This document shows positions 8,903 to 17,199 of a stretch of DNA of 64,000 bases, piece after piece; position 1 is the first letter of the stretch; each line of letters starts with the position of its first letter. Below the pieces are notes generated by a model. It was given only the letters and a program-made list of their open reading frames with translations, was not told the origin of the DNA and made no database searches. Source of the stretch: Pseudomonadota bacterium (GTDB lineage Bacteria; Pseudomonadota; Alphaproteobacteria; Rhizobiales; Rhizobiaceae); the NCBI GenBank assembly GCA_023451735.1, contig JAEXYH010000015.1, positions 62,001 through 126,000 on the forward strand, written 5' to 3'. A program made the position numbers and the translations under genes.

Positions 8903-10419
8903 GCGAAGATCCCGTGCATGAACCAACGATGCGATCCCGTCGCGGCGTCCTCGCCGTCGCCGGCACGGTAGATCCAGAACCTCTCACCAGCCTCGTCCTC
9001 GACGCGAAAATAGTCGCGGACGGCGACCAGCTCCGCGTCCCGTTTCCACCACTCGCCGAAGACCCGCTCCGGACCATCGGCGCGCTTGACCTTCCGCCGC
9101 ACACCTCGCCAGGTGAAGCTAACCGGCGGGTGATCCGGAAGCAGCGCGACGGTCTCGATCCGCTCCGGTGCCGCGAACAACCGCGACGGCCGCGGCCATT
9201 CCACCGGCCACTTCATCGGCGTTGTCGTGTCGTTCGCCGCGACACGTACGAATGATCTCTCCGGAACGTCGCTTTGCGCCGGCGCCATACGGAAGAGCGA
9301 TTGCGCACCCAAGCGGTTTGCCAGGAGATCAACTAGGTCGCTGACGTCCGGCGGCGCCAGGTCAATCAGCGTCGAATTGGAATGTACGTTCGCGAACGGC
9401 TGCACGGAGGTAGCCGCGAGACGCAACATCTCAATGCCGAAACCCGGATCGATCTGTTCGATCTTGTCGCACAGCAGGCGCGTGAGGCGCTTCACATCCC
9501 GGACCGGCTGCGCCGTGCCGACCCGCACCGCCTGGATGCGGCCATCGACGAGATCGCAGACGAGATCGATGCGCAGCGCACCCAGACCGCGCTGCTCCAG
9601 TTCCTCGTTTAATTGGACGACCAGCTTTCCGATATACCGGGCGATGGTTTCGGCAGCACCGATCGGCTCGACGAAGGTACGATTTACCTCGATCATCTCC
9701 GGCAGCCGGACCGGATCGATCGGCTCCGAGGCTTGCCCGACGGCCTGGTCGAGCCGACGCCCGACCAAAGGCCCGAACCGCAGCGCCAGCGGCGCCCGCG
9801 GCGTCGCCAGCAGATCGCGGATACGTCCGAAGCCCAACTTGCTTAGATCGCTCACGATGTCCGGAGGCAGCCGCAGCGCCGCGATCGGCAACCGCTCGAC
9901 TGCTTCTCGCGTGGTCCCCGCTGGCGATATCACGCTCTCGTCGGCAGAGAAGCGCGCCAGTGCATGCGACGCGCCCCAGGCGTCTGAGATAGCGACTCGC
10001 GACATAATGCCTGCTTGGCGAAGCCGCCTGCCGACGTCAGCCGTCATGGCCGCCTCTCCGCCGTGCAAGTGGTCGGCACCGGCGGTGTCCATGACGAGAC
10101 CGTCCGGAGCATCCGTCGCGACAACCGGCGAGTAGCGCAGCGCCCAAACTGCGAGCCGGCCGAGGGCCTTCGCATCGGCTTCCGGATCCGCGGGCTGAAC
10201 GACGAGATCCGGAACGAGCGCCTGCGCTTTCGTAGCCGGCATTCCCGACCGTAGACCTAGTCGGGCGGCGACGGCGTTCACTGCGGTCACGGCACGCTGG
10301 CGACCCTGCTGGCCGACGAGGACTAGCGGCTTCGTGCCGTCAGGCGCGCCGGCGCCCATCGCGCGCATCATGCGATCGACGGGCCAGGTCGGCAGATATA
10401 TCGAGACGACCCTCGGCAT
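8899..10419 (-). CDS. imuB: ImuB, Y-family polymerase-like mutasome protein
   Basis: 506 residues. ImuB resembles Y-family polymerases but lacks their catalytic acidic residues and acts as a hub linking the beta clamp, ImuA and DnaE2. The N-terminus (RVVSIYLPTWPVDR) matches the family; the place where DinB has its DMDAFYAS is here without the Asp pair, as expected. Start at 10419 was chosen because the paralogous remnant at 25.7 kb begins at the same place relative to its imuA (80-base overlap in both copies). The gene overlaps imuA by 80 bases and dnaE2 by four, so the three are translated from one message. Confidence 0.94.
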   Translation of the reverse strand: MPRVVSIYLPTWPVDRMMRAMGAGAPDGTKPLVLVGQQGRQRAVTAVNAVAARLGLRSGMPATKAQALVPDLVVQPADPEADAKALGRLAVWALRYSPVVATDAPDGLVMDTAGADHLHGGEAAMTADVGRRLRQAGIMSRVAISDAWGASHALARFSADESVISPAGTTREAVERLPIAALRLPPDIVSDLSKLGFGRIRDLLATPRAPLALRFGPLVGRRLDQAVGQASEPIDPVRLPEMIEVNRTFVEPIGAAETIARYIGKLVVQLNEELEQRGLGALRIDLVCDLVDGRIQAVRVGTAQPVRDVKRLTRLLCDKIEQIDPGFGIEMLRLAATSVQPFANVHSNSTLIDLAPPDVSDLVDLLANRLGAQSLFRMAPAQSDVPERSFVRVAANDTTTPMKWPVEWPRPSRLFAAPERIETVALLPDHPPVSFTWRGVRRKVKRADGPERVFGEWWKRDAELVAVRDYFRVEDEAGERFWIYRAGDGEDAATGSHRWFMHGIFA

Positions 10420-11092
10420 CGCAGGCTTCCACAACGAAATCCGCGCTTTCTCCGGCGCGGCATCGGATCAGTTCTAGAAGCCACTTCGCCCGCCCTACGC
10501 CCGGAACCGGCAAAGGCTCCGACGGGAGAGCCGAGACCCGCCACCTGGTCACCGACGCCGTCGGTTGTCCGAAATCGGCCGCTTCGGCCTGGCGTCGCCA
10601 CCGCCTCACGGCGATCGCCATGGTTCCGGAGGCTTCGGCCGCCAAGTGAAGGCGGCGCGAGGACGTCATCGACAGGCGCGAAATCTCGGCGACCACCGCC
10701 CCTAGACCACCGTGTCGCGCGCCCTCCTCGAAGCTCGCCAGCAGCGCTTTCTCGTCGCCGGTCTCGACGTAGATGACCCGCTCCGGCGCGAGGCCTGCTT
10801 GAGCAAGCGCTGCAGCGAACAGGTCATGCCGGGTGACGCACCACAGGACTTGGCCCTTCGTCCGCGCGGCGATACCTGCGGCGAACAACGCCGCCGCGGC
10901 GCCATCGACGGCGCCATTGCCGCCCCCGGCGACTTCATGCAGCGCTCCGACGGCCAACCCGCCGCCGGGCAGTCGTTCATCGATGGCCCGGACACCGAAA
11001 GGCAATACGGACCGCGCGCGGGCGGGCGATGTATCGAGCCGGCCGACTCTTGCGCGTAGATCGTCCAGAATTTCGAGCGCGGCCCCTTTCAT
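10340..11092 (-). CDS. imuA: ImuA, RecA-like mutasome accessory protein
   Basis: 250 residues of the ImuA family, which interacts with RecA and ImuB in translesion synthesis. The protein shows the RecA-like core LPFGVRAIDERLPGGGLAVGALHEV and an ALFAAGIAARTKGQVLWCV segment; the classical Walker A GxxxxGKT is degenerate (AGGGNGAVDGA), normal for this family. First gene of the imuA-imuB-dnaE2 operon. A GTTC-N7-GTTC LexA box lies 29 bases upstream of the start. A second intact copy sits at 25667-26419 with clearly similar sequence throughout. Confidence 0.95.
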   Translation of the reverse strand: MKGAALEILDDLRARVGRLDTSPARARSVLPFGVRAIDERLPGGGLAVGALHEVAGGGNGAVDGAAAALFAAGIAARTKGQVLWCVTRHDLFAAALAQAGLAPERVIYVETGDEKALLASFEEGARHGGLGAVVAEISRLSMTSSRRLHLAAEASGTMAIAVRRWRRQAEAADFGQPTASVTRWRVSALPSEPLPVPGVGRAKWLLELIRCRAGESADFVVEACDAEGRLDISADLARRSHDARDGRRRA

Positions 11093-11120
11093 CGGGCTCC
11101 AACCTACGGCATGAGTTATC

Positions 11121-11135
11121 GTTCATGATATGTTC
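11121..11135 (-). promoter_or_regulatory. LexA (SOS) box between imuA and the SRAP gene
   Basis: GTTC-ATGATAT-GTTC matches the alphaproteobacterial LexA operator GTTC-N7-GTTC exactly. It lies 29 bases upstream of imuA and 137 bases upstream of the divergent SRAP gene, so it surely could repress the imu operon and might act on the other side as well. Confidence 0.88.
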
Positions 11136-11271
11136 TTTCGAGGCAGCGGGAGTCAACGGCCCGATTTCGATCTCGGGTCGCCATTCCGTTCGCACCCGAT
11201 TGAATCCGCTCCGGAATTGAGCTGATTTATTTTTTTGACGTCTTTCGGTGTGGAGCCGCAGGATACCGCAT

Positions 11272-11994
11272 ATGTGCAATCTCTATTCGATGACCAAGGG
11301 TCAGCAGGCGATCCGCCAGCTCTTCACGGTCACCAACGACACCACAGGCAATCTGCCCTCGTTCCCCGGCATCTTTCCGGACAAGATGGCGCCGGTCGTC
11401 AGACACGCCGAGGGTGGTCGCGAACTCACGATGCTGCGTTGGGGTATGCCCTCGTCGTCGCAGGCGATCTTCAAGAAGGCCACGGTCCGTGCCGAGAAGC
11501 TTGCGGCGAAGGGCAAACAGCACGATTTCAAGGAGCTGCTGCGGATGGAGCCCGACAAGGGCATGACCAACATCCGGAACACGACGAGCAAGCACTGGAA
11601 ACGTTGGTTCGGCGTCGAGCACCGCTGCATCGTGCCGATGTCGTCGTTCAGCGAGTTCAACAAGGACGCCGGCGGCGACATCTGGTTCGCGCTGGACGAG
11701 AGCCGTCCCCTCGTCTGTTTCGCAGGCCTATGGACGAATTGGACGTCGGTCCGGATGATCAAGGAAGGCGAGACCACAAACGACCTTTTCGCGTTCCTCA
11801 CCACGGATGCGAACGCCGAGGTATACGCCGTCCACCCAAAGGCAATGCCTGTCATCCTCACCAAGTCCGAAGAAGTCGACGTCTGGATGCGAGCCCCCTG
11901 GGACGAAGCCAAGGATCTGCAGCGCAAACTTCCCGATGGATCACTCCAGATCGTGGGTCGGGGACAAAAGAAGGATGGGAGCGATGCGAATTGA
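11272..11994 (+). CDS. SRAP (SOS response-associated peptidase, YedK/HMCES family)
   Basis: 240 residues starting MCNLYSMTKG at 11272. In this family Met1 is removed and Cys2 forms a stable thiazolidine link to abasic sites in single-stranded DNA, shielding them. The upstream in-frame codons were rejected because only this start exposes Cys2. The active-site Glu is seen in the IVPMSSFSEF region (where others have GFYEW) and the His in VYAVHPKAMPVIL. An AP-site shield beside translesion polymerases fits a damage-tolerance role. The gene overlaps the next one by eleven bases and shares the intergenic region containing the imuA LexA box. Confidence 0.93.
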   Translation: MCNLYSMTKGQQAIRQLFTVTNDTTGNLPSFPGIFPDKMAPVVRHAEGGRELTMLRWGMPSSSQAIFKKATVRAEKLAAKGKQHDFKELLRMEPDKGMTNIRNTTSKHWKRWFGVEHRCIVPMSSFSEFNKDAGGDIWFALDESRPLVCFAGLWTNWTSVRMIKEGETTNDLFAFLTTDANAEVYAVHPKAMPVILTKSEEVDVWMRAPWDEAKDLQRKLPDGSLQIVGRGQKKDGSDAN

Positions 11995-12253
11995 GTGGAT
12001 TGCCCTGCTCGCCTTGATCATGCCGACCGCCGTCGCGGCTCAAGACATCACGCAGCGTCCGGTACGCACCGAGAAGATCACCGGAACACCAACAGGCGTC
12101 GGACTCTACGAAGTGGCACCGGACGGTACGGTCCTCATTGATTGGCGCGCCGTCGAGGCGACCGCCGAAGGGCCGGCCGACCGGTCCACGACGCCGATCG
12201 CGAAGATGATGATGGCCGTGCGGGATGGTAAATGGAAGCCGATGTCACGTTGA
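11984..12253 (+). CDS. small exported hypothetical protein between SRAP and dinB
   Basis: 89 residues from the ATG at 11984, inside the end of the SRAP gene. The first 20 residues form a signal peptide (MRIEWIALLALIMPTAVAAQ) with an AxA cleavage site. The mature part is short, acidic/polar and not recognised. The gene overlaps SRAP by 11 bases and dinB by 22, so all three are probably translated as one operon, which is odd because the neighbours work on DNA in the cytoplasm while this product should be exported. Confidence 0.68.
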   Translation: MRIEWIALLALIMPTAVAAQDITQRPVRTEKITGTPTGVGLYEVAPDGTVLIDWRAVEATAEGPADRSTTPIAKMMMAVRDGKWKPMSR

Positions 12254-13341
12254 GCGAAGAAGGAACTCCTACCGAGGCCCGCCAGCGCAAAATCATCCAT
12301 ATCGACATGGACGCCTTCTACGCGTCAGTCGAGCAGCGGGACAATCCGGAGCTTCGCGGCAGGCCGGTCGCGGTTGGAGGTTCGCGGGAGCGCGGGGTCG
12401 TGGCCGCAGCGAGCTATGAGGCCCGCAAATTCGGCGTCCGATCCGCGATGCCTTCCGTCACCGCCAAGCGTCAGTGCCCGGACCTCATCTTCGTGAAGCC
12501 GCGCTTCGAGGTCTACAAGGAAATCAGCCAGCAGATACGCGAGATATTCGCCGAACATACGCCGGTCATCGAGCCGCTCTCGCTGGACGAGGCCTATCTC
12601 GACGTCACCGAAAACCTGCAGGACATTCCGCTCGCACGCGACATCGCCTTGGCAATTCGCGCGAAGATCAAGGCGGAGACCGGTCTCAATGCTTCGGCCG
12701 GAATCTCCTACAACAAGTTCCTTGCCAAACTTGCCTCCGATCACCGCAAGCCGAACGGCCAATACGTCATCTCTCCTGAAATGGGCCCGGCATTCGCCGA
12801 GTCCCTGCCCGTCGGCAAGTTTCACGGCATCGGACCCGCGACCGCGACCAAGTTCAACGCACTCGGCATCCGGACGGGGCTCGACATCCGCAATCAGACC
12901 CTCGCGTTTCTCGAAGCTCATTTCGGAAAGTCGGGGACATATTACTACTGGATCTCGCGTGGCATCGACGAACGTCCGGTGCGTGCGAACCGCATCCGCA
13001 AGTCTGTCGGTGCCGAGAACACGTTCTTTGAGGACCTGACGGAGCTCGATGCCATGGTAGAGGCGCTACAGCCGCTCGTTGAGAAGGTCTGGCGCCACTG
13101 CGAAGCGACCGGCAATCGAGGGCGTACGGTCACGTTGAAGGTCAAGTTCTTCGATTTCGAGATCATGTCGCGGAGCCGATCGGTGCCCGCTTCCGTCGCA
13201 AGCCGCGCGGAGCTTGAGCAACTGTCGGTCTCGATTTTGAGGGCAGCGATGCCCCTATCCAAAGCGGTCCGCTTGTTGGGCGTATCCTTGTCGTCCTTGC
13301 AAGAGACTACCGAAGAGACGCAACTTGATTTGGCAATCTAG
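12232..13341 (+). CDS. dinB: DNA polymerase IV (DinB), copy 1
   Basis: 369 residues, a Y-family translesion polymerase. Catalytic motifs are intact: IDMDAFYASVE near residue 25 and SLDEAYLD near 120 supply the metal-binding acidic residues, followed by the thumb (FHGIGPATATKFNALGI) and little-finger domains. The N-terminus carries a ~20-residue extension before the conserved start (RKIIHIDMDAFYAS). The C-terminus ends in QLDLAI, like the clamp-binding tail of DinB proteins. It is the third gene of the SRAP operon. A second, very similar dinB lies at 27256-28359; the two proteins differ mainly at both ends. Confidence 0.96.
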   Translation: MEADVTLSEEGTPTEARQRKIIHIDMDAFYASVEQRDNPELRGRPVAVGGSRERGVVAAASYEARKFGVRSAMPSVTAKRQCPDLIFVKPRFEVYKEISQQIREIFAEHTPVIEPLSLDEAYLDVTENLQDIPLARDIALAIRAKIKAETGLNASAGISYNKFLAKLASDHRKPNGQYVISPEMGPAFAESLPVGKFHGIGPATATKFNALGIRTGLDIRNQTLAFLEAHFGKSGTYYYWISRGIDERPVRANRIRKSVGAENTFFEDLTELDAMVEALQPLVEKVWRHCEATGNRGRTVTLKVKFFDFEIMSRSRSVPASVASRAELEQLSVSILRAAMPLSKAVRLLGVSLSSLQETTEETQLDLAI

Positions 13342-13473
13342 CTCAAGCTGATTCGCGAAAATCCTAAAGGCCGTGGATCAGGCCAGCCCATGCAGTGCAG
13401 ATGAGCGGATCGCCTGTATCGAGATCGATTCCCATGAAGTGGTACAGCCGGTGCTCCCGCAGTGTCAGGGGTT

Positions 13474-13709
13474 GATAAACCAGTCGTGGGCTTGAGTCCC
13501 CTGCCCGTCTCCCAGAGCCCGACGAGTGGGTGGTGACGTTCCGAGGCGGGCTCACCGCTGATGACGGAGCGCATCGAGCCTCAGCCATCCGGGAGAGGAT
13601 GTGCCGCATATGGCGCACCTTCATCGATGGTCTTGCTGGTTCGTTCTTTAACGAAGTAGCGGATGTCCTGGTGGAAGCAAGCGAACTAAAGCACCTTGCT
13701 GGTGAATGA
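13474..13709 (+). other. coding-like remnant without a good start
   Basis: Between dinB and the AlbA-type gene a plus-strand frame after a stop at ~13473 reads like protein (LPEPDEWVVTFRGGL, then FIDGLAGSFFNEVADV) up to a TGA at 13707-13709, but it lacks a start codon near its beginning and overlaps the end of the next minus-strand gene. Another frame on the minus strand (stop at 13364) is also open. Neither is recognised. Probably a decayed gene; 13342-13473 holds nothing else visible. Confidence 0.3.
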
Positions 13710-14619
13710 ACCATGCCTCCATGGATGAAAAGCCAGGGGTGTTGATCTCAAGTAGGATTGGCCATCTATGGCTCTGAGCCATCGAGCGCTCATGGAATTG
13801 CAATCCAAACCCAGTTCCATCCAGAGGCTGATCCACTTCCTTGAAGATAGGAAACGCGGGCGGAGAGCTTATCCGCTGATGGGTCCACTGTATCTTTCCG
13901 TAATCCGTCGTCTCCTCTTTCTTGAGGATGCTCCATGGAGGCTTCATTGTGTGAAGGGTCAAGTGCGCAGAGATACCGAGACGGATGAACGTGTGGTAGG
14001 CGGGCTGGGCGGAGTGGTTCTTGATCGTACCGAATATTTGTAGCGTCTTCGAGGTGTCCATATTCCTTTCAAATTCGAGTTGCGCTCTGTCGCCGGTTTT
14101 GAAAGCGAGGTCTATCCATAGGTAGGGATGTGCCGCACGTCCGAGAACATCCTTGATCTCGTAGTCTTCCATCGGTCGAACTTCGAGAGCGAAGCGCTTG
14201 TAGTATCGCTTGTCCGGTGCCTGATGTGGTCCGGTTTGTGACTGGGGTACGCTGATGCAAAACCCCAGCCGGCCGTTGCCCATATCGATCTGGTCGATGT
14301 TGTACCCATTCATTCGAGGCTGAAGGCGAGAGTTCAGGATCTGGCCGATCCATTCTCTCGTGATTGTTGCGTCCTCGACACCATCATCGACAACGACGGG
14401 CCCTTTGCTCTTCTTGTTTTCATTGATCCCAAAGATGATCTGCCCACCGGCGGAATTGGCGAGCGCAGATACATTGGCGCAAAGATCGACAATCTTGCCT
14501 TCGTCTTTGGTCAGCGCCCGCGAGTCCTTGAATTCGAGCGTCGTGCCCTCCACGGCCCCATCAGCTAGAAGCTTTTCAAGGTCAGCCCGGGTTCGATACG
14601 TCGGGAATTCATCAGCCAT
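13648..14619 (-). CDS. AlbA/Schlafen-type ATP-binding domain protein
   Basis: 323 residues from ATG at 14619 (MADEFPTYR). Residues ~10-160 match the AlbA_2/Schlafen (formerly AAA_4) domain: LADGAVEGTTLEFKDSRAL, LCANVSALANSAGGQIIFGI and a later SVPQSQTGPHQ. Such domains occur in Schlafen-like putative nucleases and in predicted defence or regulatory proteins. The C-terminal half is unrecognised. The last ~25 residues run into a region with coding-like signal on the other strand, so the true C-terminus may differ. It stands alone, with an inverted GTTCA/TGAAC pair just upstream at 14663-14682. Confidence 0.75.
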   Translation of the reverse strand: MADEFPTYRTRADLEKLLADGAVEGTTLEFKDSRALTKDEGKIVDLCANVSALANSAGGQIIFGINENKKSKGPVVVDDGVEDATITREWIGQILNSRLQPRMNGYNIDQIDMGNGRLGFCISVPQSQTGPHQAPDKRYYKRFALEVRPMEDYEIKDVLGRAAHPYLWIDLAFKTGDRAQLEFERNMDTSKTLQIFGTIKNHSAQPAYHTFIRLGISAHLTLHTMKPPWSILKKEETTDYGKIQWTHQRISSPPAFPIFKEVDQPLDGTGFGLQFHERSMAQSHRWPILLEINTPGFSSMEAWFIHQQGALVRLLPPGHPLLR

Positions 14620-14677
14620 TGTTCGCCTCAACGTGAATATGTTTCCGATAGCATCCTTTGCGTGTTCATAATAGCGG

Positions 14678-14938
14678 GTGAACAGCGGACGAGCAGCGGC
14701 AACACGTAAAGACGAGGCTCCTGTCGGTACGCCGTTTGCACCGGATCAATCGGGCAACATATATGGCATGCCGAAAGGCATTCTTAGCCTCGATACTCGC
14801 GTGCGTCGCTTGCTTGAGGGCGAGGAGCCATTGTCCGAGGCCATAGCTGACACCATCGGCAAAGCCGTCGGTTCGGATAGCCGAGCTGCTCGCAGGACTT
14901 CCAAATCTGAGCCCAACCGCTTCATTGCCATTGGGTGA
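14678..14938 (+). CDS. DUF5681-like small protein, probably a phage/element remnant
   Basis: 86 residues from a GTG at 14678. Residues ~17-40 (VGTPFAPDQSGNIYGMPKGI) correspond to the DUF5681 signature PFKPGQSGNPxGRPKG, here with several substitutions. DUF5681 proteins are frequent in prophages and integrated elements of alphaproteobacteria. The protein is short and the motif eroded, so this may be a degenerating gene rather than an active one. Confidence 0.5.
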   Translation: MNSGRAAATRKDEAPVGTPFAPDQSGNIYGMPKGILSLDTRVRRLLEGEEPLSEAIADTIGKAVGSDSRAARRTSKSEPNRFIAIG

Positions 14939-15022
14939 TCTATCTACCCAAGCGGAGCCGTTATAACGCTCGATTTGGACGTCCGCTTTGCGCCATGAGG
15001 AGACACAGGCGAACGGCTCGCT

Positions 15023-15346
15023 TTATCGGAGCAGCACGATGATGACCGCCGTAGGAAGTCCGACGAGCGGCAGGAGCGCTAACTTTGGATTTGTTGCGAG
15101 CAGACCAATTAGCGTCAGGCAGGCAATGGTCAGAATGCCAAACCACGCCGTTGTCCCGTTCGCCCAGCCCCATGATTGTGCGGTCACAGGCAGCGCCAGA
15201 AATAGAGCGATGGTCCCGACACAGCGCAGTATCACGACGATCGGCTGGAAGAATGGTCGTCCACGCAGGCTGCGCGCGTGCGAGGGCATCGCGAAGCAGA
15301 TTGCAGACCAGCCGGCATAGGTGAGCGCGAATGCGAGGGCGATCAT
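15023..15346 (-). CDS. DUF3325-type small membrane protein of a siderophore uptake operon
   Basis: 107 residues with four hydrophobic segments (starting MIALAFALTYAGWSAICFAM). DUF3325 proteins are found next to PepSY proteins and TonB receptors for siderophores. The start at 15346 overlaps the stop of the PepSY gene as ATGA, so it is translationally coupled and is the last gene of the operon 19461-15023. The precise role is unknown; assistance in reductive release of iron in the inner membrane is a guess from context. Confidence 0.75.
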   Translation of the reverse strand: MIALAFALTYAGWSAICFAMPSHARSLRGRPFFQPIVVILRCVGTIALFLALPVTAQSWGWANGTTAWFGILTIACLTLIGLLATNPKLALLPLVGLPTAVIIVLLR

Positions 15347-16887
15347 GCGGTGGCCTCCCCGTATTTCGCGTAATAGGCCGCGCTCATTCCGAAAAACGCC
15401 GCCGTGGCGAGTGCCGTGAGATCGAAACCTGCGAAAACCCAGTCGCCGCTTATGAGACTGGCTGGCAGTCCGCGCCCGGTCGTGAGGGCGTTGACGAGCG
15501 GTACCGCCGCGAACATCGCCGCAGCGAACCATAATTGCTCACGCCATGCCGCTCGCTGCGGGCGTATCGCCGCGTGCAGACCCGCGACGAGCCAAACCGC
15601 GAAGAAGCAGCCGACCTCCCACACCGTGCGTCCCGGCGATGCTGCGGAGACCAACCTGTTGCAAAGTAAGTAGGCGGCTATGGCGATGGGCAGACCGGTA
15701 ATGGCCGTGACATTGAGTGCATCGACGATCTTGTGGCCGACAGTCGCGATGTTGCGTCGCCGCTTCACCGCCCACAGGACGAGGCCCGTAGCGATCATGG
15801 CACAGCCGACGACGCCGGAGATGAAGAATATCCAGCGTAACCAGATGTCGGAAAACCGCGCCAAATGCAGGCCATGGAATATGCCGCGCGCCTCGGCGGC
15901 CGCGCCGGTAGGCGGTGTTTTCGAGATGACGGCGCCAGTGGTGCCATCGAACATCATCGACTGCACCGCATGCGAAATGCGCTCGCTGTCCTGGCGCACA
16001 AGGCGGATCGTGGCGGCCTGGTCGCCGGGATTATCGATGACGAGACGACCGGCGGTTCCCCCTTGCCATTCTGCAGAAGCCGCAGCGAGGAGCGGTGCAA
16101 TCGGCGTCAGCGGTGCGGCGATATTGACCGCCTTGCGCGGTGGCGCGTCGTCGAACATCTCGACGACGAATTTCTGACGCCCGTCGGGATACATCGCCTC
16201 GATACCCCAAGGCAGATAGAGCGGCAGCAGCGTGATCAAGCCGGTATAGGTGATCATCACGTGAAATGGCAGTGCCACCACGCCGAATGCGTTATGGGCG
16301 TCGAGCCAGGAACGTTGCCCCTTGCGCGGCCGGAACGTGAAAAAATCCTTGAAGATGCGCCGATGGGTAATGACGCCGCTGACAAAGGCGACGAGCATGA
16401 CGATAGCTGCGGTGCAGGTTAGATAGCGGCCGAAACGCTGCGGCATGTAGAGATCGAAGTGAAAGTAATAGAGGAAGTCGCCGCCCGCGGTGTTGCGCGC
16501 CTTGATCGGAGCGCCACTGGCAGGGTCGAGCGTCAATCGCGTTGCGGGCGGTCCAGTCCTTGGATCGCGCAGCACCAGGGCTGATGTCACCGGCGTGCGA
16601 TCGGTCGGCAGATCGATCATCCAGCGCCGCGCGCCAACACCGTTCGCGCCGAGCTGTCCGAGCGCCGCATCAGCGGCAACTTCCGGCGTGGTCGCGGCGA
16701 GTTGGCCGATTTCAGGCCGCATCCACAGCGAGATCTCGTCGCGGAAATAGCTGACCGTACCAGTAACGAAGATAGCGAACAGCAACCAGCCGAACAGTAG
16801 TCCGCCCCAAGTGTGCAGTTCCGCCATTGCTGGCCGCAGCCCACGTTCAGCGGCGGGGCGTGACGCATGAACGGCGGTGATGCTCAT
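15343..16887 (-). CDS. PepSY-associated transmembrane protein (iron uptake reductase-like)
   Basis: 514 residues from ATG at 16887, overlapping the DUF3649 stop by ATGA. The PepSY-TM architecture is clear: N-terminal membrane helix (LLFGWLLFAIFVTGTVSYF), periplasmic PepSY-like region, a helix pair around 190-215 with RYLTCTAAIVMLVAFVSGVITHRRIF, a long loop, and three or more helices at the C-terminus. Proteins of this type are encoded with siderophore receptors and some reduce ferric siderophores. The frame is open for 84 codons more upstream, but that stretch lies inside DUF3649 and is not protein-like. Confidence 0.9.
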   Translation of the reverse strand: MSITAVHASRPAAERGLRPAMAELHTWGGLLFGWLLFAIFVTGTVSYFRDEISLWMRPEIGQLAATTPEVAADAALGQLGANGVGARRWMIDLPTDRTPVTSALVLRDPRTGPPATRLTLDPASGAPIKARNTAGGDFLYYFHFDLYMPQRFGRYLTCTAAIVMLVAFVSGVITHRRIFKDFFTFRPRKGQRSWLDAHNAFGVVALPFHVMITYTGLITLLPLYLPWGIEAMYPDGRQKFVVEMFDDAPPRKAVNIAAPLTPIAPLLAAASAEWQGGTAGRLVIDNPGDQAATIRLVRQDSERISHAVQSMMFDGTTGAVISKTPPTGAAAEARGIFHGLHLARFSDIWLRWIFFISGVVGCAMIATGLVLWAVKRRRNIATVGHKIVDALNVTAITGLPIAIAAYLLCNRLVSAASPGRTVWEVGCFFAVWLVAGLHAAIRPQRAAWREQLWFAAAMFAAVPLVNALTTGRGLPASLISGDWVFAGFDLTALATAAFFGMSAAYYAKYGEATA

Positions 16888-17150
16888 GGGATGAAACGTG
16901 TCATAGCGCCAAGCGCGACGCAGGGAACAAGAATGCCGAGGCAGGCGCGCCACGTGTTGCGCGCGGCGAAGGCCCAGATAATGGCGACGACGTTGACGAC
17001 GAAGCCGATCATGGCGCCAGTCAACACCGCTTCCAGCCTCACGGCTGGCAGCGCCTTGGCGAGAAACAGCGCGACGATGGCGCTGAGAACGTAACCGCCG
17101 ACGAAACCGGTCAGGATGCGTGCCGTCATCGGCAGCCATGTCGGTTTCAT
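16884..17150 (-). CDS. DUF3649-type small membrane protein
   Basis: 88 residues with three hydrophobic segments, beginning MKPTWLPMTARILTGFVGGY. DUF3649 proteins are typically found immediately after ferric-siderophore TonB receptors and before PepSY proteins, as here: 49 bases after the receptor stop and overlapping the PepSY start by four bases. Function unknown; inner-membrane partner of siderophore iron release by context. Confidence 0.8.
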   Translation of the reverse strand: MKPTWLPMTARILTGFVGGYVLSAIVALFLAKALPAVRLEAVLTGAMIGFVVNVVAIIWAFAARNTWRACLGILVPCVALGAMTRFIP

Positions 17151-17199
17151 CGGCGATTGCCTTTCATCTCAGTTGCGCGGCCGCAGCCGCGCAAGTGCG

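Noticed and set aside
14663..14682. GTTCA...TGAAC inverted pair as a LexA box for the AlbA-type gene
   Set aside because: The half-sites are 12 bases apart and inverted; the local operator is a direct GTTC-N7-GTTC repeat.
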